A stretch of 15,007 nt of DNA from Candidatus Komeilibacteria bacterium RIFCSPLOWO2_02_FULL_48_11 (GTDB lineage Bacteria > Patescibacteriota > Patescibacteriia > UBA2169): the NCBI GenBank assembly GCA_001818435.1, contig MHKO01000058.1, forward strand, positions 1-15,007. Direction: 5' to 3'. The translations under genes and the position numbers were made by a program. The notes under the pieces are model-generated. The model was given only the letters and a program-made list of their open reading frames with translations, made no database searches and had not been told where the DNA came from. Below, in pieces: positions 7,816-13,466 of this stretch (position 1 is the first letter of the stretch; every line of letters begins with the position of its first letter).

Positions 7816-8276
7816 ATTGGGCAACTTCCAGTGGTTTTAAAACTGGCTTTATCGTCTATCTCCAGATAATTAAACAGAGTGGTCTTGGCCGGGTCCAGGC
7901 CGTAGTGGGCGCATTTTTCGTTAAACCATTCCTTCTTCTCGGGGTTGGAGGCATAGGCACAGTCAGTTTTAAAAGCATCGGACCAGGCTTTGATTTCCTC
8001 ATCAGTTTTTGGCCGGCCATGGCTTTTCACCCAAGTACCAATTTCTTCGTCAGTATGGCCCGCGGCGATGCAGTCTTTCAAATCAGAGCCTTTGATGCCC
8101 TTAAAATTGAAAAGCACGTTATCAAGCGGGCAATCAAAATTATAGTCGCCGTTTAAGCCGGCCAGCTCGGCTCGGCATTTATCAATGGTGCGGCCCAGAA
8201 TGGCGAATCCGCCGATTCTTACATAAGGGCTGCGCGGAGCGGCTTTAGTCAGATCGGTTTGGTTGATGTTTTTCAT
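7812..8276 (-). CDS. DUF5069 family protein
   Basis: 154 residues. The first 60 match my recall of DUF5069: DLTKAAPRSPYVRIGGFAILGRT, then DKCRAELAGLNGDYNFDCPLD and a FNFKGI segment. The family is small, cytosolic and of unknown function. The C-terminal half is charged and helical, with a repeated DEEI pattern (TDEEIGTWVKSHGRPKTDEEIKAW) and several Cys (DCAYAS, EKCAHYG, GSCPI). The start ATG overlaps the Nudix stop (ATGA at 8273-8276) and the stop overlaps the next start (7812-7815), so it is probably translated by coupling within one transcript. No catalytic residues can be named. Confidence 0.8.
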   Translation of the reverse strand: MKNINQTDLTKAAPRSPYVRIGGFAILGRTIDKCRAELAGLNGDYNFDCPLDNVLFNFKGIKGSDLKDCIAAGHTDEEIGTWVKSHGRPKTDEEIKAWSDAFKTDCAYASNPEKKEWFNEKCAHYGLDPAKTTLFNYLEIDDKASFKTTGSCPI

Positions 8277-8527
8277 AGGCGCATGAATTTGCCTGGGTTG
8301 ATGATCTCCTCTTCTTCAGCAGAACATTGATAATCCAGATAGCGCTTGACCGCGGTTATTTTTACTCCCAATTCTTCTTGAAACTCCCGATGCAAGGCGT
8401 CCAAAGCGGTTTCGCTTGGTTCCAGTTTGCCGTCCGGGGTCCAGTAAAACGGCCGGTTGCCAGCCGACACCAGCAGGATTTTTTTATTTCGCATTACTAC
8501 GCCGGAGGCCCTGATGATAATTGGCAT
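8273..8527 (-). CDS. Short Nudix hydrolase, C-terminally truncated
   Basis: 84 residues from the ATG at 8527, two bases after the upstream ATPase stop; a longer frame from 8653 would overlap the ATPase and adds sequence unlike the family. A full Nudix box GX5EX7REUXEEXGU occupies residues 33-55 (G33, E39, R47, E48, E51, E52), so metal and pyrophosphate binding residues are present. The N-terminal strand RASGVVMRNKKILLVSAGN is typical. Family members usually have 130-160 residues. This one stops at KFMRL soon after the strand following the Nudix helix, exactly where the DUF5069 gene begins, so the last strands and helix are missing. It may be a broken gene, a minimal enzyme, or a protein completed by a partner. 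Confidence 0.75.
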   Translation of the reverse strand: MPIIIRASGVVMRNKKILLVSAGNRPFYWTPDGKLEPSETALDALHREFQEELGVKITAVKRYLDYQCSAEEEEIINPGKFMRL

Positions 8528-8528
8528 G

Positions 8529-9662
8529 TTATTTTTTAGCAAAATGAGCCAGGATATTTTCGGCGGTAACACATTCAAAGCGAGCCTGCGGATAGGCGGT
8601 TTTGAACGGCCGGGGCGCCGCGACGGCTTCTTTCCATTTGCATTCATAGGCAAAAATCTCCCGTCCGTTTTTCTCTATCATGTCAATCTCAACTCCGGAG
8701 CGCGTCCGCCAAAACATAATTTCCGGCGGAAAAATTTCCAAGGCGCCCTTTTTCATTCGCTCGGCGACAAAGAAGTTTTCAAAAATGGCTCCTTTATCCG
8801 TCCGAGCATCCATCGGGGAAACGATGTCAACCAAGGCGTTGCGGACGCCCACGTCAAGAAAAAAAACTTTGAAGCCTTTTTTAATTTCGTTTCGCGGATT
8901 ATTGGAAAACGAATAGACGCGTTTGACGATAAACGATTGCTCCAATAATCTGAGATAGCGGTTCACCGTTGTCCGCGTCACGCCCAACGCTTGGGCCAGT
9001 TCATTTACCGACACCGTTGACCCAATTTGCAGCGCCAGCATTTTTAACAAATCCTCGAACACTTTCGGGTTGCGGATATCCTCAAAAACAAAAACGTCTT
9101 TATACAAATAGTTAGTGGCAATGTTTTTAATGGCGAATAATTTTTCATCCACGGTCTCGGCGGCCACGACCGCCGGATAGGAACCAAACCGCATGACGGC
9201 CAACAAATCTGATTCGCTCATGCCGGGATACGCCGAAGCGATTTCAGGCAAAGAAAGCGGCAGGAGCATAAATTCAAACGCCCGGCCGGTCATCGGCTCC
9301 TTGATTTTATTCGCTAAATCAAACGACGACGATCCGGTGGCAATAATTTGCGCCCCCGGGTAGGTATCGTGAAAAACTTTTAAAATAGTGCCAATATTTT
9401 GAATGGTTTGAGCCTCGTCAAAAACGACAATCTTTTTGTCTTGAGTCAGAGGGAGCAACGCTGAGGGTTTTCCCAGCATAAAGCAGGCGCGGATATCAGC
9501 CAACTGACAATCGTAATACGCGCCCCGCTGCCCATGCTTGTTAATGATTTTTTTTGCCAAGGTCGTTTTTCCGGATTGGCGCGGGCCCAAAATAATCACC
9601 ATTTTATCCTTAAAAAGGACTGATGAAATGCGCGGCTCCAGGTCACGATTAAATATCTTCAT
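8529..9662 (-). CDS. AAA-family ATPase with DUF4143 C-terminal domain
   Basis: 377 residues from the ATG at 9662; this start follows the predicted promoter by only six bases. An in-frame upstream ATG (9704) would lie upstream of the -10 box. Walker A is GPRQSGKTT (26-34), Walker B is KKIVVFDEAQ with D82 and E83, and IIATGSSSFDLANKIKEPMTGRAF gives sensor 1 and the following conserved stretch of AAA_14 proteins. After the LLPLSLPEI segment comes the DUF4143 part: a winged-helix region (LAQALGVTRTTVNRYLRLLEQSFIVKRVYSF) and a PD-(D/E)XK-like end (FWRTRSGVEIDMI...FAYECKWKE). The family is widespread, often in defence or mobile contexts, and its role is unsettled. It is the first gene of a four-gene run. 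Confidence 0.92.
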   Translation of the reverse strand: MKIFNRDLEPRISSVLFKDKMVIILGPRQSGKTTLAKKIINKHGQRGAYYDCQLADIRACFMLGKPSALLPLTQDKKIVVFDEAQTIQNIGTILKVFHDTYPGAQIIATGSSSFDLANKIKEPMTGRAFEFMLLPLSLPEIASAYPGMSESDLLAVMRFGSYPAVVAAETVDEKLFAIKNIATNYLYKDVFVFEDIRNPKVFEDLLKMLALQIGSTVSVNELAQALGVTRTTVNRYLRLLEQSFIVKRVYSFSNNPRNEIKKGFKVFFLDVGVRNALVDIVSPMDARTDKGAIFENFFVAERMKKGALEIFPPEIMFWRTRSGVEIDMIEKNGREIFAYECKWKEAVAAPRPFKTAYPQARFECVTAENILAHFAKK

Positions 9663-9668
9663 AAATCC

Positions 9669-9697
9669 AGTATAGCAAATTGCTACTAAACAGGCAA
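9669..9697 (-). promoter_or_regulatory. Promoter of the ATPase operon, predicting a leaderless mRNA
   Basis: Read on the minus strand: -35 TTGCCT (9697-9692), 17 bp spacer, -10 TATACT (9674-9669), then six bases to the ATG at 9662. Transcription would begin at or within a base of the start codon, leaving no 5' leader. Confidence 0.6.
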
Positions 9698-9710
9698 ATT
9701 GCAAAAAGAG

Positions 9711-9743
9711 GCCTAAAACCCTTATTTAGCAAGGGTTTTAGGC
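9711..9743 (-). terminator. Strong hairpin terminator, probably of the tRNA-Ser transcript before insertion
   Basis: Perfect 13 bp stem: GCCTAAAACCCTT (9711-9723) and AAGGGTTTTAGGC (9731-9743) with a 7-base loop. On the minus strand it is followed by CTCTTTTT, and on the plus strand by GGTAATTTTTT, so it could act both ways. It lies just outside the integrated element. Joining 9806 to 13467 would place it about 65 bp after the tRNA-Ser gene, which fits its being that gene's terminator. Confidence 0.75.
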
Positions 9744-9806
9744 GGTAATTTTTTGATCAAATCATCAATAACTGAAACAAAATTTCAATATCCGAATTCT
9801 GAAAAT

Positions 9807-9922
9807 TGGCGGTGTGCGTTCGAAAAAATTCGAACAGATTTCGCCCAAAATTTGTAGGGCGGACGGCATTCCCCCCCCAAACCCTCCTTCCGCCCGCCAG
9901 CGGAAGCGACCCTTTCGGATTG
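9807..9922. repeat. Arm X with core: attL-like left end (inverted copy at 10876-10991)
   Basis: 116 bp starting with TGGCGG and ending GGATTG. The reverse complement of 10876-10991 matches it at 114 of 116 positions. It holds TTCGAA-AAAA-TTCGAA (9819-9834), an eight-C run at 9871-9878 and the GC-rich stretch to 9910. The similarity stops sharply at the core on the left, where unrelated sequence (GAATTCTGAAAAT) begins. In the frame of the recombinase tail it encodes WRCAFEKIRTDFAQNL and a TAG at 9855. Confidence 0.9.
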
Positions 9923-9958
9923 GATGATTTCAAGTTTTTCTTTGGCGGCAAATTTAAA

Positions 9959-10507
9959 TTACCAATTTCTTTTTTGATAATCTTCTCTGCTTCGATTACC
10001 CCCCTGATACTTCGGATCTTTCATATATTCTCTCGCGTAATCTAATAAGTATTTTTCGGTCGTTAATTGCTCTAATACTTTTAGTTGAAATTCTAAGCAT
10101 TGTTTTTCTGCTTGAGTTCCAGTCCATAAATCAGCGTCTGGTTCTCTGCCTTTTGATCGTTCTTTCCCTTGGTGATACAGTATAGAATGAAATCCGTCAT
10201 GAGCTATCGTTGAGGCATACCAAATTGCGGAATGTGAAGAGGTAGGGTCTGCAACTTCATAAGTTGGAATTTTATCATAAGCGCGCATACCAGAACGTTC
10301 AGCCCGTCTAATTAATCCTATATGAGGTTTTATTTGTAAAAATTCTGGAAGTTGAGCAAGCATTTTAAGGGCTTCTTGTGTTCTTTTCAAAAACCCCTCA
10401 TCGCCTTCAACTTTTATTCCAAAAAACTCATTATCAGGTTTTAGTTCGCCTGCTTCTGGAGTAATGGGGGTAACATTTTCTACTGGTTTTTCAAATGGTT
10501 TTTCCAT
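9959..10507 (-). CDS. Cargo 1: unrecognised protein with a zincin-like HDxxH motif
   Basis: 182 residues starting 4 nt after the stop of the XRE regulator at 10512, so very likely cotranscribed. The N-terminus (MEKPFEKPVENVTPITPEAGE) looks disordered. I do not recognise a named family. IWYASTIAHDGFHSILYHQG places H103, D104 and H107 on a helix, and AEKQCLEFQLKVLEQL follows with E134. That is the layout of small zinc-peptidase-like proteins (HExxH, then a Glu in a helix followed by a Q-rich helix), with Asp in place of the catalytic Glu. No signal peptide or membrane segment is seen. Regulator plus metallopeptidase pairs such as ImmR/ImmA are known on mobile elements, which makes a relief-of-repression role conceivable, but this is inference and the sequence is not a clear ImmA homologue. 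Confidence 0.7.
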   Translation of the reverse strand: MEKPFEKPVENVTPITPEAGELKPDNEFFGIKVEGDEGFLKRTQEALKMLAQLPEFLQIKPHIGLIRRAERSGMRAYDKIPTYEVADPTSSHSAIWYASTIAHDGFHSILYHQGKERSKGREPDADLWTGTQAEKQCLEFQLKVLEQLTTEKYLLDYAREYMKDPKYQGGNRSREDYQKRNW

Positions 10508-10511
10508 AATT

Positions 10512-10718
10512 TTATTTTATTAAATCTTCAATATTTACGCCAAGTGCTTTGGCCAGTTTATCCATAACTAACACGGAAGGTTTTTTTATCACATTGCTCT
10601 CTATTTTTGTAAGAGTGGTATATTTAACACCTGATTTTTGAGCAAAGTCTTCTTGGGATAAACCCAGCTTGGTTCGGTGCTTTTTTATGTTGTTTCCTAT
10701 ATTTATTTCATTTGCCAT
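10512..10718 (-). CDS. Regulator 1: small XRE-family HTH protein
   Basis: 68 residues, a bare HTH_3 domain. LSQEDFAQKSGVKYTTLTKIE (residues 20-40) contains the two helices of the DNA-binding motif, and the C-terminal helix ends ALGVNIEDLIK. It matches the regulator at 11199-11405 at 53 of 68 residues, with complete identity across residues 15-41 that includes the recognition helix, so both should bind the same operator. The ATG at 10718 lies 12 bp from the proximal half-site at 10731. Cargo 1 starts 4 nt downstream. It is probably an autorepressor or antitoxin-like control protein of the module. Confidence 0.93.
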   Translation of the reverse strand: MANEINIGNNIKKHRTKLGLSQEDFAQKSGVKYTTLTKIESNVIKKPSVLVMDKLAKALGVNIEDLIK

Positions 10719-10730
10719 ATTTTCAATTTC

Positions 10731-10778
10731 TTGATAGTATTTAAGTGATATGTTATTCTTTCAATATAATACTATCAA
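10731..10778 (-). promoter_or_regulatory. Operator pair and promoter of regulator 1
   Basis: Inverted half-sites TTGATAGTAT (10731-10740) and ATACTATCAA (10769-10778) are separated by 28 bp. The same two half-sites with the same 28 bp gap lie at 11139-11186. Read on the minus strand, TTGAAA followed after 17 bp by AATACT gives a plausible promoter whose -10 end falls in the proximal half-site, so binding would block transcription. Confidence 0.7.
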
Positions 10779-10875
10779 ATAAAATGTATTTAGTCCAATT
10801 AAAAATGTGGGAAGCCCGTTTTTGGCTCAAAATGAAGTTCGAGCCGATATTTTTTTAGGTTCTTTGGCAGTTTTT

Positions 10876-11072
10876 CAATCCAAAAGGGTCGCTTCTGCTG
10901 GCGGGCGGAAGGAGGGTTTGGGGGGGGAATGCCGTCCGCCCTACAAATTTTGGGCGAAATCTGTTCGAATTTTTTCGAACGCACACCGCCAGTTGGGAAA
11001 TGTCTTCGTTGGCTCGCCCTCTGCGAGGGCTCGCCAGCCGATTTTAAGCGCAAATTGGAATTTTTTATCTTT
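10876..11072 (-). other. Internal attP-like site: Y arm, core and X arm, in inverted orientation
   Basis: The reverse complement reads Y (from 11072), core TGGCGG (10991-10986), X (to 10876). Y plus core (10986-11072, 87 bp) matches 13380-13466 at 80 of 87 positions; core plus X (10876-10991) matches 9807-9922 at 114 of 116. It therefore joins the arm of the right border to the arm of the left border across one shared core, as an uncut attP or a tandem-element junction would. Y contains the hairpin GCCCTC-TGC-GAGGGC. Confidence 0.85.
10941..11068 (-). pseudogene. Remnant of a second serine recombinase (C-terminal tail only)
   Basis: The minus-strand frame in 11072-10941 reads KDKKFQFALKIGWRALAEGE, then PTKTFPNWRCAFEKIRTDF and AQNL before a TAG at 10943-10941. 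The first part matches the tail of the recombinase at 13380-13466 (KDKKFNFALKIGWRALAEGE, then PMTSFPNWR). An in-frame TAG lies four codons upstream, and no more recombinase is found, so only the attachment arm survives. It shows how the tail ends when the site is in the attP form. Confidence 0.7.
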
Positions 11073-11138
11073 GTCCCGCTACTGCGGGGCTGGCCAGAAG
11101 CGGGCTTTTCTTTTCGGAATTGAAAGAAATCATTATTT

Positions 11139-11186
11139 TTGATAGTATGATAATGAAAGTATATCAAATCATTTTAATACTATCAA
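11139..11186 (+). promoter_or_regulatory. Operator pair and promoter of regulator 2
   Basis: TTGATAGTAT (11139-11148) and ATACTATCAA (11177-11186) with a 28 bp gap, mirror image of the site at 10731-10778. The intervening sequence is also similar, including a TGAAA box followed after 17 bp by AATACT. The distance to the regulator ATG is 12 bp, as on the other side. Confidence 0.7.
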
Positions 11187-11198
11187 GATACTGCAAGT

Positions 11199-11405
11199 AT
11201 GGCAACTGGAAATTACATAGGCGGAAACATCAAGAAACGCCGGACAAAATTAGGGCTTTCGCAAGAGGATTTTGCCCAAAAATCAGGCGTGAAATATACG
11301 ACACTCACCAAGATTGAAAGCGGGGTTATCAAAACGCCTTCGGTTGTAATAATAGCAAAAATTGCGAAGGCCCTTGATGTTAATATTGAGGAGTTAATAA
11401 AATAA
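11199..11405 (+). CDS. Regulator 2: small XRE-family HTH protein
   Basis: 68 residues, paralogue of regulator 1 (15 differences). The HTH core LSQEDFAQKSGVKYTTLTKIE is identical; most changes are at the extreme N-terminus (residues 3-6) and at 50-55 in the last helices (VVIIAKI instead of LVMDKL). The ATG at 11199 sits 12 bp after the operator half-site. The methyltransferase-like gene begins 4 nt after its stop, exactly the spacing used in module 1. Shared recognition residues and shared operators predict that each regulator also represses the other module. The long frame starting at 11120 in another reading frame is a shadow. Confidence 0.94.
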   Translation: MATGNYIGGNIKKRRTKLGLSQEDFAQKSGVKYTTLTKIESGVIKTPSVVIIAKIAKALDVNIEELIK

Positions 11406-11409
11406 CTTT

Positions 11410-12294
11410 ATGGGAATTGAAGGCGGACCAAAATTTAATCCCGAGGAGCAAGATCCTCCTACTCCCAAAACCGAAACAGAGAAAGTAAAAAACATTAAAC
11501 CTGAGACTAAAAAAGCCGGAGGAATAATAAGAAATTTTCTAGACACAAGATCACAAAGAAAAAAACAAGAAAAAGTTAGATTTCAAGAAGGGCAATGGGG
11601 AGATTACGATTCCGAATTTTGGCACTTTGCAGGATTCTTTGCTGAATGTCTACCAGAAGAATATAAACACAAGGGTTGGGAGGAGGGTTTAAAATCGTAT
11701 ATAGAAAATACTTTATCCAGGGAAGAAACAACTGACCAGAGAGAGAAAAGTAAACTAACTGCAGTAGAATTTGGCGGTCCTGGTTCAAAGTTTTTTAGGG
11801 GATTCTCAAACGGTTTTTTTGAAAAAACAATTGGGGTTTGTCTAGTTGATATTCGTGGAGAAAATTTAAAAAATGAAGACTCATCTTTAAATCATTACGT
11901 GGTTGCTGGTAATATTTTAGGTGCAGACACCAATGAAACACTTAATGAGGTTAAAACTATGCTAGATACCACTAAGGTTGATCTAATAGTATCTAGAATG
12001 CAAGGAGCGCTCAAAGGAATGGACATGAATCTTTTGGATGATGCGGTTAGACAATGGTACGCCTTGTTAAATGAAAACGGAGTTATGTTTATTCAATATA
12101 ACTGGGCTTCCTCAAGTGATAAAAGAGAGGATAATGTTGCGGCAAAATGTATAGAAATGATAAAAGGAAAGTATCCACAGCTTGACGTTCAACTAGGTAG
12201 AGGTGTAATGAGATTACACAAAAAGCTTGACGATCCGGAACAACTACCCGAAAATGCACACTTCTTTGTTCAGAACCCAGATCAAAATATATGA
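11410..12294 (+). CDS. Cargo 2: SAM-dependent methyltransferase-like protein
   Basis: 294 residues, second gene of module 2. Residues 1-55 are charged and probably disordered. The class I methyltransferase pattern follows: motif I LTAVEFGGPGSKF (116-128), acidic motif II VCLVDIRGEN (143-152), VVAGNIL (164-170), motif IV-like VDLIVSRMQGAL (190-201), then WYALLNENGVMFIQYNW (217-232), the usual late strand. The G-rich loop is GGPG rather than GxGxG, and no NPPY or DPPY motif is present, so DNA amino-methylation is not supported. The target is unknown; a small-molecule or protein substrate is as likely. It is AT-rich compared with the flanking chromosome. Its TGA stop (12292-12294) falls immediately before the recognisable part of the recombinase in the same frame. 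Confidence 0.75.
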   Translation: MGIEGGPKFNPEEQDPPTPKTETEKVKNIKPETKKAGGIIRNFLDTRSQRKKQEKVRFQEGQWGDYDSEFWHFAGFFAECLPEEYKHKGWEEGLKSYIENTLSREETTDQREKSKLTAVEFGGPGSKFFRGFSNGFFEKTIGVCLVDIRGENLKNEDSSLNHYVVAGNILGADTNETLNEVKTMLDTTKVDLIVSRMQGALKGMDMNLLDDAVRQWYALLNENGVMFIQYNWASSSDKREDNVAAKCIEMIKGKYPQLDVQLGRGVMRLHKKLDDPEQLPENAHFFVQNPDQNI

Positions 12295-13466
12295 GCGCAA
12301 GAAGAATTTGTTAATCATCTTGAGTACCGCCAAAGAAAAACTTGAAATCGTCGCCTCGCTGTGCGAGGCGCAAACCGCCAAAGAACCTGGCCGAAAGATT
12401 TTCGGTGAAATGTTAGATCGGATTTGCGCTGGCGAAGCCGGCGGAATTTTGGCTTGGCATCCGGACAGATTGGCAAGGAATAGTATTGATGGCGGAAAAA
12501 TTATTTATTTGCTGGACACAGGAAAACTTTTAGATTTGAAATTCCCGACTTTTTGGTTTGACACCACCCCACAAGGGAAATTCATGCTTTCAATCGCTTT
12601 TGGACAAAGTAAATACTACATTGATAACCTTTCGGAAAACATCAAACGAGGCCACCGCCAAAAACTGCGAAAAGGAATTTGGCCCGGCTTTGCGCCCCCT
12701 CGGCTATCTTAATAATCACAGAACAAAAGAGATAGATTTGGATAAAGAAAAAGCCCCATTTATCAGAAAAGCATTTGAATTTTACGCCACTGGCGAATAT
12801 ACGCTAAAAGCAGTAAATCAGTTTTTGGCGGACAGCGGAATTTCAAGTTATAGAAAAAGGCCACTTTCTGTTTCTTGTGTCCAGCGATTCCTCAAAAATC
12901 ATTTTTATTACGGAGTATTTAGGTTTAACAACGAATTTTACCAAGGAACTCACGAGCCAATTATTTCCAAGAAACTTTTTGATTCTGTCCAACAAGTAAT
13001 GAATAACCGAGGCAAGAAAAAGAGAAAACGAAAGCACAAATTTGCTTTTTCCGGTTTAATGCGTTGTGGAAATTGCGGTTGCCTTATTACTGCGGAAACA
13101 CAAAAAGGACATAACCATTATCGCTGCACCAAGAAAAAGCAAAAGTGCGATGAAAAGTATTTAAGGGAAGAAAATCTTGTTGAACAGTGAGGTAAAATCA
13201 ATTTAGAAGTGCAACTTTGAGTGATATACTTAAGGTTGTATGAACAAAAAGGAAATAATTGGCTCGAACCGATGAAAGAAATGATTTTAGCCAGTAGCCA
13301 AGCCAAAATTCTTTTGTCGCAAAGCGACAAAACGGAAATCCGTCAATTTCTAAAAAATGTCGGCTCGAACTTTATTTTGAAAGACAAAAAATTCAATTTT
13401 GCGCTTAAAATCGGCTGGCGAGCCCTCGCAGAGGGCGAGCCAATGACTTCATTTCCCAACTGGCGG
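12295..13466 (+). pseudogene. Decayed large serine recombinase (site-specific integrase)
   Basis: The pieces in order are: AQEEFVNHLEY (12295-12327, frame of cargo 2); after one extra C in TACCGCC, AKEKLEIVASLCEAQTAKE through AWHPDRLARNSIDGG and FGQSKYYIDNLSENIKRG (to 12694); after one extra C in a run of five (12695-12699), LGYLNNH, the recombinase domain and a zinc ribbon MRCGNCGC...HNHYRC to a TGA at 13188-13190. A tail then follows from 13221 (EQKGNNWLEPMKEMI to SFPNWR). The N-terminus with the catalytic Ser is absent, and the coiled coil normally between ribbon and tail is missing. The tail frame has no stop before the tRNA and runs antisense through it to 13655. It would have integrated the element at tRNA-Ser and now appears inactive. 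Confidence 0.85.
13380..13466. repeat. Arm Y with core: attR-like right end
   Basis: 87 bp that end with TGGCGG (13461-13466) and match the reverse complement of 10986-11072 with 7 differences, four of them clustered just before the last 17 bases. The sequence doubles as the last codons of the recombinase and contains GCCCTC-GCA-GAGGGC. To the right, the tRNA gene replaces arm X. Confidence 0.88.

Larger units (their letters stand above)
9807..13466. mobile_element. Serine-recombinase element (probably composite) integrated at tRNA-Ser
   Basis: The borders are defined by TGGCGG at 9807-9812 and 13461-13466, the latter being the complement of the tRNA 3' end CCGCCA. Inside are an attL-type arm, a zincin-like cargo gene, two XRE regulators in mirror image around an internal attP-like site, a methyltransferase-like cargo gene and a decayed serine recombinase whose 3' end forms the right border. 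Base composition is clearly more AT-rich than in the flanking genes, especially at 9930-10800 and 11130-12290. The three core-bearing sites (left, internal inverted, right) are best explained by two related elements accreted at one site and then rearranged. No movement can be proven from the sequence, and the recombinase seems inactive. Confidence 0.8.

Noticed and set aside
9757..10045. Short open frames through arm X (GSLPLAGGRRVWGG-like peptide and its complement)
   Set aside because: They are translations of the GC-rich 116 bp arm and its flanks; the same sequence yields similar frames at its inverted copy, as expected of a DNA repeat and not of a gene.
9807..10991. Cassette 1 as an insertion sequence with 116 bp terminal inverted repeats
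   Set aside because: No transposase lies inside, no target duplication is seen, and one copy is joined to arm Y at exactly the recombinase core, which fits attachment arms better.
10799..11167. 122-codon minus-strand frame through the internal site
   Set aside because: It crosses X and Y in a frame different from the recombinase tail and overlaps the operator of regulator 2.
12292..12294. Recoding of TGA (for example as Gly) to fuse the methyltransferase-like gene to the recombinase
   Set aside because: TGA serves as a stop elsewhere in the window, such as in both ATGA overlaps at 7812 and 8273, and a further frameshift follows 11 codons later.
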